From Macrocystis pyrifera (lineage: Eukaryota > Sar > Phaeophyceae > Laminariales > Laminariaceae): DNA of 64,000 nucleotides. The translations under genes were made by a program, and so were the position numbers. Below are positions 53,455-63,272 of the stretch, piece by piece. Each line of letters opens with the position of its first letter. Positions within the stretch are counted from its first letter, which is position 1. The stretch covers positions 1,984,001 through 2,048,000 of the forward strand of contig JASSKH010000037.1 in the NCBI GenBank assembly GCA_031763025.1, read 5' to 3'. The notes under the pieces are model-generated. The model saw only the letters and a list, made by a program, of their open reading frames with translations, had not been told where the DNA came from and did no database searches.

Positions 53455-55305
53455 TACTACATAATGTTAACACTGGAGGAGCGATCACGGTAACACGGTA
53501 ACACGGTGTTAACTGAAAACCCGCGAACGTGCACGCGCCTTAATGTTATGTTGCTGCTCGGTCTCGTCCAGCTCTGGTACAGGAACATCATGTTATGCCG
53601 TGATCGGTCCTTGAACTAACACTGTAACACAGCGTTAGGCTTTGACCAAACACGTACGTTATCACTCTAACATGCCCAGATCGATATCCGCATATTTACT
53701 AACTCGGTAACATAATGTTACTGTAGACGCAGCGTTAGACGTAACACACTAACATAGTGTTACCCTTGGGAGGAGTGTTATACATAACACCCTAACATGA
53801 CGTTACCATGTTCGCCAACACTACTAACACATACCCGGTAACATTGTGTTACGATAACACACTAACGTAACATAACGCAGTGGCCAACATTGCTATAACA
53901 CTACGTTATCTGGACCCCCCATCTGATTGCCTTAGGCTTGGATAACGTAACACTTAACGTACGTTAGATACGTTACAGTCTTGGCCGGCCCGTACAAAAC
54001 ATTATGTTAGGATGAATTAGCCTAAATTTGCAAGTCTCTGTGATATTTTGTTACGGTGTTGCCGTCAGTAAAGATCTGAAAGTAACATTCCGTCACCGTG
54101 TGCCCATAAAAGTCAATCCGGGTCTAACAATATGTTACTGAGTTACCGTTGGGCCCGAAGTCGTTCTAACGGAGTGTTACTACGTTACCCTTTGGATCTT
54201 CCCGAGATCTAACATGGATGGATGTGTTACCTGTGTTAGTGGTAAAGCGGCGTGTGGGAGTAACATCATTAAGCCGTTTTTTCCGATTGCCGACATCCCA
54301 GTAGGGGATACATACCTCGTACCTACAAAAATATTCCGGGGGGGGAGGATAGCATGGAATCCCCGGTAAAAACGCCTCCATATTTCGAAACCCCAAAACA
54401 GGGGATATTTAGGAGGGATCCCCGCAAAAAAATGCCTATTTTTTCCTGGCAACCCCGCCAGTACGTTATCCATCTGTAACACTGTACGTTATCCATCTAT
54501 ACCGTAATCTGCACGCTCGCGCTTACGAGTGAACATGGCAGTAACATATTGTTGATGTTAGATTGGGGGTGTACGTTATCTGCTAACTTGTGTCACTACA
54601 CACATTGCATACGAGCTATTAATAGCACATTAACATAATGCTAATATTTTATCGATCATATACGTTATCGTTTGACGTATCAAGACTTCCGTAACGCCCT
54701 CCCATATCGTCGCTCGATACGGACAGCTGCTCCGGCTGATACGATAACATACTGTTCACGTTGTTTGGACCGTATGATATACGTCATCCCTCTAACGTGA
54801 GTTACGATAGCCACCACTGTAGGAATTTCACTAACACGTTAACATAGTCTTATGTACGCGTTTATTCGACCGTGTACGCTATCCGTCTAAAGGGTGTTAC
54901 GGTAGCAAGTAAGAATCCCGCTGACACACCAACATAACGCTACTCGCTACGCGCTGATGTCACTAACACGGTAATATGATGGTAACGTTTAATTGACCAT
55001 GTACACACGGTTGCCCCTTCAACGTGTGTTACGATAGCCACAAGGAATTCCGCTAACACGCCAACATAATGTTGCTCGCTATGGGCTGCATACCCTAACA
55101 CCGTAACACATATACTGCGGTCAGTACGGGAAGAAAACACTCTTAACATAATGTTACGCGATCGCCCGGCTACATCACAACACACTAACACTATGTAATC
55201 ACAAAATCCAGAAAGTAGTTAGCGTACAGTAGTAACGTAATGTTGCGGGGTTTTTTCGCTGACGCCTAACAATAACATAGAACGTTAAGTTTTACGTTAT
55301 CCAAG
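53455..55305. repeat. 1.85-kb GTAACA/TGTTAC motif array
   Basis: Nearly continuous variants of TAACA and TGTTA in both orientations, often as palindromes such as TAACATAATGTTAC, CACGGTAACACGGTGTTAAC, ACACTAACATAGTGTTAC and ACGTTATC. Only 54290-54470 is free of them. No coding frame. It splits the flanking GATCGATTTTC minisatellite, which reads in the same orientation on both sides. Confidence 0.85.
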
Positions 55306-55314
55306 GTGCGAAAA

Positions 55315-55470
55315 CCAGTTCAAATGTTTGATCGATTTTCCCCTCTACAATCAAGGTGATTGGTCCGACCGATTCTTGCTCTAAAATCAAGGTGAAGTCC
55401 GATCGATTTTCCCTTCGACAGCCAAACCAAAATTCGGATCCACTTCCGCTCTAAAAATCAAGGTATCTAT
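55315..55470 (+). repeat. GATCGATTTTC minisatellite, right part
   Basis: 'gatcgattttcccctctaca', 'atcaaggtgaagtccgatcg' and related units, four or so, diverged. Confidence 0.65.
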
Positions 55471-55633
55471 CCATAGCCCTATATATAAGAATGGGCTACG
55501 AAAGCTTGGCTCGTTGGGCTAATTTTAGTATGGCGGTTGCCTGGGATAGTTGTACAGCCCCCTGGGGCACACCGAGTAAGTGCGCACTCGCTTTAGAGCA
55601 GCGTCGCCTACGCCACCCAACGCTTACCCCAAC

Positions 55634-55860
55634 CTCGACCACGACGGTGCGAATACTCAAGACTCCTGTCCCCGTTTTCACACATGCCTCCGCAGGCGTT
55701 AGGAGCCCACCCCACCTCGACCACGGCGGCGTGAATGCTTAAGACCCCTGCCCCCGTTGTCCACATACGCCTCCGCAGGCGTTGCGAGCCCACCTCGACC
55801 ACAGCGGTGTGAATGCTTAAGACCCCTGCCCCCGTTGTCCACGCGGTCCTCCGCACAGGC
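55634..55860 (+). repeat. Three tandem copies of a 3' splice-site region before exon f
   Basis: Units starting at 55634, 55716 and 55794 (periods 82 and 78) each read 'ctcgaccac', 'cttaagacccctgcccccgt' and end CCTCCGCAGGCGTT or, in the last, CCTCCGCACAGGCGTT. Every unit thus carries a pyrimidine tract and an AG acceptor. Only the last leads into the open exon. Confidence 0.8.
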
Positions 55861-56054
55861 GTTGGGAAGCATAAAGAGATACAGCGGGGACGCGGCGAAA
55901 GAAGTTTTGAAAGGGGTGGCGTGGCTGGTGACGGCGGCGCAGGAGGAAGTGCTGCCACACCGCGAGTGGCTGGGTGAGCACGCGATTGTTCATCAAACGC
56001 CTCTTGAACTCCCTCCCATGTTTTTGAAGACAAATGGCTTGGGCTTTGTGCTGG
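55859..56054 (+). CDS. Exon f of the helix-rich gene
   Basis: Acceptor GGTCCTCCGCACAG (ending 55858), donor G-GTAATG (56055), 196 bases, phase 0 to phase 1. Reads A-L-G-S-I-K-R-Y-S-G-D-A-A-K-E-V-L-K-G-V, A-W-L-V-T-A-A-Q-E-E-V-L-P-H-R-E-W-L-G, then a Pro-rich loop and L-G-F-V-L-G. An inverted GATC-rich element begins right after the donor. Further exons may lie in the 9-kb interval since exon e. Confidence 0.6.
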
Positions 56055-56070
56055 GTAATGTTCACACATT

Positions 56071-56362
56071 GGGACCGATCATCTATAGATCAATCGGACA
56101 GTTCATGATCTAGATCCTTCAAGGCAGGTAAGTTCCCGATATGTATGATCTGTATGATCTAGCCCATGTTGCCGGGTGAGACCCTTACAGTCTGCATTAT
56201 CTAGCGCTAGCATGTTTCCTGAGCTGGATCTATACTGCGTATGCAGATCCTGCACAGCCCTCTCACAACGGCAGGTGAGGAACTAGATCATCTGCACCAG
56301 ATAGATCAGATAAATCATGATCTGTCTGATCTGGAGGTGATCTGTCTGTCCGAGGCGTGTGG
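56071..56362 (-). mobile_element. GATC-rich inverted-repeat element, copy 3
   Basis: Reverse orientation to copies 1 and 2. On the plus strand: 'gatcatctatagatcaatcg', 'gcagatcctgcacagccctc', 'aacggcaggtgaggaactag' and 'gatctgtctgtccgagg'. One internal unit only. Intronic. Confidence 0.7.
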
Positions 56363-56511
56363 AGTTTTAAAAAAAAATACGCTGCCATCCCGGCCTTCTT
56401 CACGGTTGCGTCGAACCTGATCTACGCTTCGTACCTGCAGCACCCACTCGTTCGCAGTAGTTTTACTATTAGTAGGGTGTGTTTAGGAGGGTATGCCGCT
56501 CTGAGCGCTAG

Positions 56512-56559
56512 TGTAAGAACCGTTGAGTATTGATATTTATCCCCCAACGGTCCTTACAT
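56512..56559. mobile_element. Very short hairpin MITE remnant
   Basis: TGTAAGAACCGTTG and CAACGGTCCTTACA form a stem with a 20-base loop, comparable to the inner stem of the element at 12939. Confidence 0.4.
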
Positions 56560-56579
56560 TTTCGTCCAGAATCCTATAT

Positions 56580-57045
56580 ACTCTGGGGTACCCGGGGACC
56601 AAACCTACAGTAATTGCGTTGGTCATTCATACTCGGTTACCAAATATGGTTGTGTTGGTCATTCATACCCGGGTATCAAATATGGTTGTGTTGGTCATTC
56701 ATACCCGGGTACCAAACCTGGTTGTGTTGGTCATACCCGGGTACCTAACCCAGTTGTGTTGAGTCATACCCGGGTATCGAACCTGGTTGTGTGTGTCATA
56801 CCCGGGTACCTAACCCAGTTGTGTTGAGTCATACCCGAAGTATCACACCCAGTTGTGTTGGTCATTCATACCCAGGTACCAAACCCAGTTGTATTGGTCA
56901 TTCATACCCGGGTACCAAACCCAGTTGTGTTGGTCATACCCGGGTACCTAACCCAGTTAAGTTTTGTTGAGTCACACCCGGGTACCGAACCTGGCTGTGG
57001 TCATACCCGGTAAAATACCCGGGTGGGTACCCGGGTACATCCAAG
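56580..57045 (+). repeat. CCCGGGTACC minisatellite
   Basis: About a dozen units of 'ttgtgttggtcattcatacc' plus 'cgggtaccaaacccag', 26-37 bases long. Each contains the near-palindrome ACCCGGGTACC. It lies in the intron between exons f and g. Confidence 0.85.
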
Positions 57046-57155
57046 CTATGAAATATACTAACACGTTCTTGTAGTTTTACTGTTCCTGACAATGCTAGCA
57101 ATGTAAACGTGCTCGCGTTCTGATCTCCCGTGATCCCCGGCACCGCCGTGGTCAG

Positions 57156-57494
57156 GAATGGCTCTGGTAGAGTGCGCCACCAGCGAAGGCCGTGCAGGCG
57201 GCGGCGTGGGCGTCGGACAGAACGACAAGATGCGGCTATGCCTGCGAGCGATCCGCCTCCTCGTTGCGGTTGATCCCGTTGGGGGGGAAGGCGCCGCCGC
57301 CGCCAACAGTGGTGACCTCGAGGGCATCGCCGAGTTGTCCTCGGCGTCGCCCCATCAAGCCTTCGCGGAAGCGGCTCTGGAGTTGACCTGTGGCGTTGTG
57401 GAGAGGGAGTGGATTGGGAGGGTGGGGGGGGTGGGGGGCTCGGGGGAGAGCGATAGAGAACGCGAAGCGCGGGAAGACGAAGAGGTGAGAGGTG
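57156..57494 (+). CDS. Exon g of the helix-rich gene
   Basis: Acceptor CCGCCGTGGTCAG (ending 57155). GA completes the Gly codon begun by exon f, then M-A-L-V-E-C-A-T-S-E-G. Helices follow: M-R-L-C-L-R-A-I-R-L-L-V-A-V-D-P and Q-A-F-A-E-A-A-L-E-L-T-C-G-V-V-E-R-E-W-I-G. The tail is a purine microsatellite (Gly/Glu/Arg). I place the donor at GTG-GTGAGA (57495), phase 1, as it fits exon h. GAG-GTGAGA at 57485 or AGG-GTGGGG at 57422 are alternatives. Confidence 0.5.
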
Positions 57495-57720
57495 GTGAGA
57501 GAATGGAGCACATGTTGCGCACATCCTAAAGATCACAACCTGGATCATCTACTATGGATGATCTAACTGCTGGATTTTTCCGTCGTGAGATGTTGAGCGA
57601 AAGACTTGTATAATGCAGGTCCCATCCGGCCATGCCTTGTGCGCGAGGGGTAGGTCATCCAGATAGAAATTATGCGCAGGCGGGGGCTGCAGGAATACGG
57701 GCGATCTTTTAACCAGCAAC

Positions 57721-57815
57721 GTTTTTTTTTTTTTTTTTTTTTACAGTTGGAAAATTCTTGCAGAGTTCATCATCAGTTTTTTTTTTTGCACCTCGAAAAT
57801 GCTTGCAGAGCTCAC
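57721..57815 (+). repeat. Two tandem poly-T/acceptor-like units
   Basis: A T21 run followed by 'acagttggaaaattcttgca', then a second T run followed by 'gcacctcgaaaatgcttgca'. Both would serve as 3' splice sites, but no exon is evident after them. Confidence 0.6.
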
Positions 57816-58142
57816 GCTGGGACCGGACCGTCTTCGGAGATGGTGATTATGGTGATAGGTGGCGATTGTGGCGATTGTGGCGAAGTTTTAGCGTTTATAC
57901 CAGGCGCAACACCGGAAACATGAATTGGGCAGAAGCAACACGGTCGTCATTTACCAGAATTCTGCGCAGAACCCCACGGCGTCGGCCGGTGTTGGGGTGC
58001 ACGAATCCCCATCATGTCGAGGGTCCCGCAAACAAACACATATTTCAGTTCCTAGCGGTGCTGCAGTGCGTTCCCCAGCGCGCGTCCGCGGTCACCTTGC
58101 GCATGCGTTTCACCGGACACCCCCAAGAACGACACCCTCCCG

Positions 58143-58370
58143 CGTTGATTCGCCGAACGCCTTCAGCCTCGGGCGTTGATTCGCCGAACACGCCTTCGGC
58201 CTCGGGCGTTGATTCGCCGAACACACCTTCAGCCTCGGGCGTTGATTCGCCGAACGCCTTCAGCCTCCGGCGTTGATTCCCGAGCACCTCCAGCCTCCCT
58301 TGTTGATTCGCCATAGCGCCTGCAACCCCAGATGTTGATTCGCCGAACTCCTCCAGCCCCCAGCGATGAT
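58143..58370 (+). repeat. 33-bp minisatellite (GTTGATTCGCCGAAC)
   Basis: Seven units of 'gttgattcgccgaacacgcc' plus 'ttcggcctcgggc', diverging rightward. Open in one frame as V-D-S-P-N-T-P-S-A-S-G repeats. I regard it as intronic between exons g and h. Confidence 0.8.
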
Positions 58371-58600
58371 TGTACAAATTATCCCTGAGCGAGCTTGGTT
58401 TTACATTCGCATCCCCCCTCTCTCTCCCCTCTCCTCCCCTCCCTCTGACTTCCTGCAAAGTCTTCAACCACGGTCGTGGGAAGTCCTCAGCGTTGATGCG
58501 CCAAATATATACCGAGGCAAACTTTCGCTAACGTTCGCGCGCGCCCCCCCCTCCCCCCTCCTCCCTTCCCTCTGGTTTTCCGCGAAGTCCGTAATCACAG

Positions 58601-58864
58601 CCGTGGAAGCACACCTGACACTGGTGGCGCTGCTGCGCTCTCGTTTGCGAGTGCCCGGCCCGGGCCCGGTTGGCGAGCGACCGCCGCTGGCGGATCGGTT
58701 GTCGAAAGTGGCGTGGTCGTTCGCGCACCGCGTTCGAAAGGCGGCGGAGCCGGGAGCGTCGGCTCACCTGGCGGACGACGACATCATGCTGCTGTGCCAG
58801 GGATCGGAGGTTTTGGAGGCGCTGACGGAATGCGGGCACGAGTTCTTCGAGGGGCTTGAGAAGC
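58601..58864 (+). CDS. Exon h of the helix-rich gene
   Basis: Acceptor CCGTAATCACAG (ending 58600), consensus donor C-GTGAGT (58865), 264 bases, phase 1 in and out. Reads A-V-E-A-H-L-T-L-V-A-L-L-R-S-R-L, a Pro/Gly loop, L-S-K-V-A-W-S-F-A-H-R-V-R-K-A-A, then I-M-L-L-C-Q-G-S-E-V-L-E-A-L-T-E-C-G-H-E-F-F. The pyrimidine-rich acceptor region is tandemly repeated just upstream (58415-58490 and 58540-58612). The exon's last 60 bases are repeated at 59031-59095. Confidence 0.6.
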
Positions 58865-58904
58865 GTGAGTCTTGGTCTATAACAACAGAGGTCAAAAACG
58901 TCTT

Positions 58905-58990
58905 GGTGGGGAGGGGAGCGGGGGTTCTACTCGATATCATGCATGGCGGCAGTCGTACAACCGTAGGGGGGAGGGGGGGGGTGCGATATT
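58905..58990 (+). repeat. Partial poly-G-anchored repeat
   Basis: 'gggggttctactcgatatca', 'tgcatggcggcagtcgtaca' between G runs, related to 5985-6105. It occupies much of the short intron after exon h. Confidence 0.55.
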
Positions 58991-59079
58991 TTTGTTTACG
59001 CGTCTGGGGGTGGCGGGGGGGGAGTAATGATCGGAGGTGTTAGATACTCTGACGGAGTGCGGGCACGTTTTTTTTTTAG

Positions 59080-59127
59080 GGACACGAGAAACGACAGGCT
59101 GGGTTTTGAGCAGCGGTCAAAGGCGCG

Positions 59128-59168
<41 letters not shown>

Positions 59169-59209
59169 AGGAGGATGAGCTTTTTTGGGATGCGTTGTTG
59201 TCCATCAGG
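59080..59209 (+). CDS. Candidate exon i, split by a poly-G run
   Basis: After T9-AG (ending 59079), GG completes the arginine codon from exon h and the frame reads T-R-E-T-T-G-W-V-L-S-S-G-Q-R-R-A before a run of 39 G (59129-59167). After the run, another frame reads K-E-D-E-L-F-W-D-A-L-L-S-I up to the donor CAG-GTAGTT (59210). The frames before and after the run disagree by one base. Poly-G lengths are error-prone, so I cannot say whether the exon is intact. Confidence 0.35.
59129..59167 (+). repeat. Poly-G run of 39
   Basis: Longest homopolymer in the window, within the candidate exon i. Confidence 0.95.
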
Positions 59210-60016
59210 TAGTTTGCATGGGCGACATGATTACCCTTTAATCCTATCCGAAAGACAGTTGCTTTGACTGGAGCGAACGCTGAGGGTCGGCAGCCCCACC
59301 CCCTTCTCCCCCAGTGTTCGTGGTACAAGTGTGTCGTGGGTTCTGGAGCATCAGCTCTTATGTTGCGCTTGGATCACCTTGCACCGTACCTTACACCGTA
59401 GGGTGACTGCTCTACACCTGGCATTATGGGGCTTCTGGCAAGTTTCGAGCGTTTCTCGTGGTGTGCATACTATAATCCTGTACGTGACGCACTACTGTTA
59501 GCCACAAGTGCACAAATGTAACATTTTCACAACTTGTCTCTTGTCTCTACTTTTATATTTTCGGTACGTATCTATGGTTGCGTCCACCTGGTACCAGGTA
59601 AATGGTACAAGAATATGATACCTGGTACACACTTTGAGATATTTATTATGCATGAAAAAAGTGAAAAAACCAAAGCTGTGATATCTAATTTTCCCCAAAG
59701 ATCACATTTGCAAGCTTGGTATGATTGCGCTAATAGCTGGCAGTGAATAGCACTCACGGTTTTGCATGTTTCGCATTTCAAATTGCAACGTTCGCGTAGC
59801 AGGTCGTATGCATGTCAACTATTATACTGCTACAAGTACGACCCTTCAAGGGACCCGGGTGCAGCGACCAAATATGGTGAAGCGAACAATTAAAAAACAA
59901 AAATGTGAATATTAATACTTGATATTAACTGTAAGCGTGTGAATAATGTTCAGCAGTATTAATAGTAATAGTGGCATCATGGTTCGCGTGTCGTAGTCTT
60001 CCTCGCAAATTACTAT
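59210..60016. other. No gene recognised
   Basis: Nothing supportable was seen. If the large gene continues, its next exon was not found here. Confidence 0.4.
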
Positions 60017-60128
60017 TATTACGGGGGACCATAGTGAATAGGACCAAATATTGTTTGTAAAAATAGGTAAATATATAGGTTTTACTGACTGTGTACCGTA
60101 GGTCCTATTTACTATGGTTCCCCGTAAT
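60017..60128. mobile_element. TATTACGGGGG MITE, copy 10
   Basis: Ends TATTACGGGGGACCATAGTG and ACTATGGTTCCCCGTAATA, 112 bp. Confidence 0.85.
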
Positions 60129-61091
60129 AGTCATATGTACGGTCAGTGAACAGCGATAATTTGTAGTGGTCCCCTCTATAGTGCCGGTTGAGTACTATTA
60201 ATAGTAGCACCGGCTGCCCGCTATAGTGCTGTGGAATCGCTTGGCACTTGGCACTTGGCACAGATGGGATTAGCCAGTGGGGCAGGCAGTGTGCTGAGTA
60301 ATTAGTGCCGGTTGGTTGGTTGCCGCCAGAGTGCCGGTTTTGTTGGTTTGGCTGATGCATACACACCGACCGGTACTATATATAGATGCTCGATTTATCA
60401 CAATACTTGTAAAATTCGGTAAAAACGGAATATAGGCGAGGCGTATTACGCAGCTTGCAAAGTTGAGTATCAACTATTTAATCAGACGAACTCACAGCTG
60501 ACGTATTTCAAAATTTATGAAATATAGAGGAACCGTTACTGCTGTACTTCGGATACGCCCCCTACCCCACCAGCATACCGGCACCATGGCACTATCCATG
60601 CTTTGCTTCGCTTGGCCGGTGCCGTACTCGTACTCGTTTGCTTTGGTCTCTTTTTTTTTTTTGGGTGTGTTTTTCCTCTGAAGTTCCGGAGGGGTGAAAT
60701 AGCATGATATGGGATGTATATCCTACACTATTAATAGGTCATTTGCAACCCGTAAGGCGCTTTGATCCAAGTATCACACAGCGTGCAAACATGAATTTCA
60801 ATGAAATCCTCGATCTCATAGCTGATGTTTATTATTTTAAACACACACGTCGTACCAGGTATCCGGTATGGCATGCACACTTGCACATGACTGTCAGTTT
60901 CATAGCATACCACAGTTTCATAGCATACCAGGTGTGTATGCGCAACGCCAAGCAACGAAACGCGAGACGAAAAAGCGGGACTACGACGTATCATACTATA
61001 TCGGACAGCGGGTACAGGACCCAGGAAGGACTGGCTGTATACTGGTGTATGTGACTCGTTAAGTATTGCGTTTGCCCCTTGCTCCCCCTTT
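60129..61091. other. No gene recognised
   Basis: Short direct repeats (ggcacttggcacttggcac near 60242). No coding evidence. Confidence 0.4.
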
Positions 61092-61208
61092 TGAGCGCTG
61101 AACGTTGGAGATGTCTTTATTAGGAGTAGGAACGGCGCTCCGTCTCGAAAGGGACGCGTGGTCAATGGTGAAATGGCAAGCAAAAAATGAGTACCCCCCA
61201 CCCCCCCG
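61092..61208 (-). repeat. Poly-G-anchored repeat, second subfamily, inverted copy
   Basis: 'gagcgctgaacgttggagat', 'aggagtaggaacggcgctcc', 'gggacgcgtggtcaatggtg', 'aatgagtaccccccac': the reverse complement of 12358-12500, with only a short C run. Confidence 0.75.
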
Positions 61209-61513
61209 TCTCTCTTTTGCATTCGTCTGCTGCCGCCCGCTCGCCTTCCCTGCTTGCCTCGTGCCGTGCTGTGCCATGCAACAGTGGTATGTTTTGCCGG
61301 CGACCCGTCTCCTGTGACGATAGTCCGTGGCTGCCACGACAAGACAAATTTGCATCCAGTTGTGTACGACGCGTGTTGTTGGGTACAGCAGAAGACAGTC
61401 GCTACCGCCAATTTGAAGTAGCTGATAGCCAACCCACAACCTTAATATCCATACATTTGTATGGTACCTTCAGCAGTAGAGCTTTGCAACTATCATCTTT
61501 ATAGTGTGAAAAT

Positions 61514-61545
<32 letters not shown>

Positions 61546-63032
61546 CAGCTGGCTGTTGTTGTACTGATGGGCTCTGTCTGTAGGTGTTTTGTTTCCGTCG
61601 GCTTCGGGAGAAGGCCTTGAGAGTGCACTTGAACTTGGAACGTCTACGAATTAAATTCGACAGTGATGGCATGTGATTCGCGAAGGACGGACCGTTAGGC
61701 TATGCTTGGGGCGTTTTTAGCCTTCGCTTTTTGACGGTGTATTTTAGGGATGGGTGGACTCTTCTATATGATTTTCAGAAGGACAACCTCCTTTTTTTAG
61801 AACGAACCTACGCCCTCGGGACTATTTTTACTTATCAGAGTACTCCCTCTCTGCCTGAGGCTGTAGTATGACGATTTTTATTCTGGACACATGAACCGCG
61901 ACGGGGCATGTTGCTCCTGCTATGTACGTGCATACCGTTAGTTGTTGCAGTAGCACTGTAGTTTCCTGGTATATTACTGGCGTAGTACACGAAGTGGCGC
62001 ACGGACGGGGGGCTTGGTTTCATGTACGTCGAGTACCGCGAGCGCGGTAGCAGCAGCAGCAGCGTGTGATGATGTAGCTATGAATTGGCTGAGACTGCAA
62101 TTGCTGTAGTTCCCAACGTACAATACGTATCGGACTTGTTTGTAGACGAAGGGAATGGGTAGTCATGGATCTCCTGACTTGATTATCGCTGAGCCGGGTG
62201 GTCTCGGCGTGGCGAAGAAAAAAAAAGTTCCATCTTACTGCTTCTTGCCTTTGGCTGTGACACCAAGAGCAGCGATGAGCGCACGAACGAGCAGCGCACG
62301 GGCTCAATCAACCTGGCTCAATCAACGAAAATTCTACTGCTGCTTCGTTGGGATGCCGATCCCATAAATACATGTGTGCCCTTGTAGGCGTTGTTATAGC
62401 TGTCCACGAGCTCTAATACTTAAGCTGTATTTAGAGCCAGGTATTATACCAGTCTTGGAGCCTCGCAGACAATTACAATTCGTAACTGCGGTGAAATACC
62501 TGATACATGGTGCGAAGTATGAGGTTATAAGAGGTTACGAGGTTGCCTGCACTTACTCACATCTAAATGTTCGTCGCTTACCGTTGGTTTGGACAAGGGG
62601 TTCGGTCGTAAACGGACGTGATGAACGACTTGACGCTTCCTCTCCCTGTCAAATCGTTGATGCGTGAAGGAACGCCATCTATAATATCTGTTCATTGATA
62701 TTATGCTCCGTCTCTTGCCGTCGGCGGCGTATTCTGGGTCGGGTTTCTTGTTTCCTTCATTATTTCCTTAGGTACACCTCCGGCGTTGAACTTTACTGAA
62801 CTTTACGACACGGCAGCAGGCATGCCGATGCAGGCATGACAAGCAAGTGGATGAGTTGGTGGGCTGCGGTCTCTTCGGCGTCTGGTCCATTCTGACCTAC
62901 GGCAGTAGCCTGTCGTTGCTTTGGTTAAATATCCACGTACGTACGTACTACTCGCACGCCGTACGTTAGTTTGTCTGCATGAATGCGCCCGTGACGTGCA
63001 TGGCATGTATGTATTGTTGACGTGAATGTTCA
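61209..63032. other. No gene recognised; CTG run
   Basis: CTG triplets at 61514-61560. A few open frames of about 95 codons lack any recognisable feature. Confidence 0.4.
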
Positions 63033-63272
63033 CTTTTTCTCAATGAGGCTGATTTCATTGTTGTCTCAATGAGTCTGATTTCATTGTTGTGCGCACAGAA
63101 CCGCCGGGGTTCTGGGGGAGTCCCTCTCGGGGAGCGAGGAGGCTGGGTAATGAGTGCAATGACTTTTTTCTCAGTGAGTCTGATTTCATTGTTGTGCGCA
63201 CAGAACTGCCGGGGTTCTGGGGGAGTCCCTATCGGGGAGCGAGGAGGCTGGGTAATGAGTGCAATGAGTGAG
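63033..63272 (+). repeat. Tandem duplication, period 105 bp
   Basis: Two units beginning at 63071 and 63176 ('gagtctgatttcattgttgt', 'cggggttctgggggagtccc', 'gaggaggctgggtaatgagt'), plus a partial unit at 63033. The 35-codon period makes a repeated open frame, but coding is not supported. Confidence 0.75.

Noticed and set aside
56580-57045. CRISPR-like or promoter array
   Set aside because: The units vary in length and have no spacers; this is a minisatellite in a eukaryotic intron.
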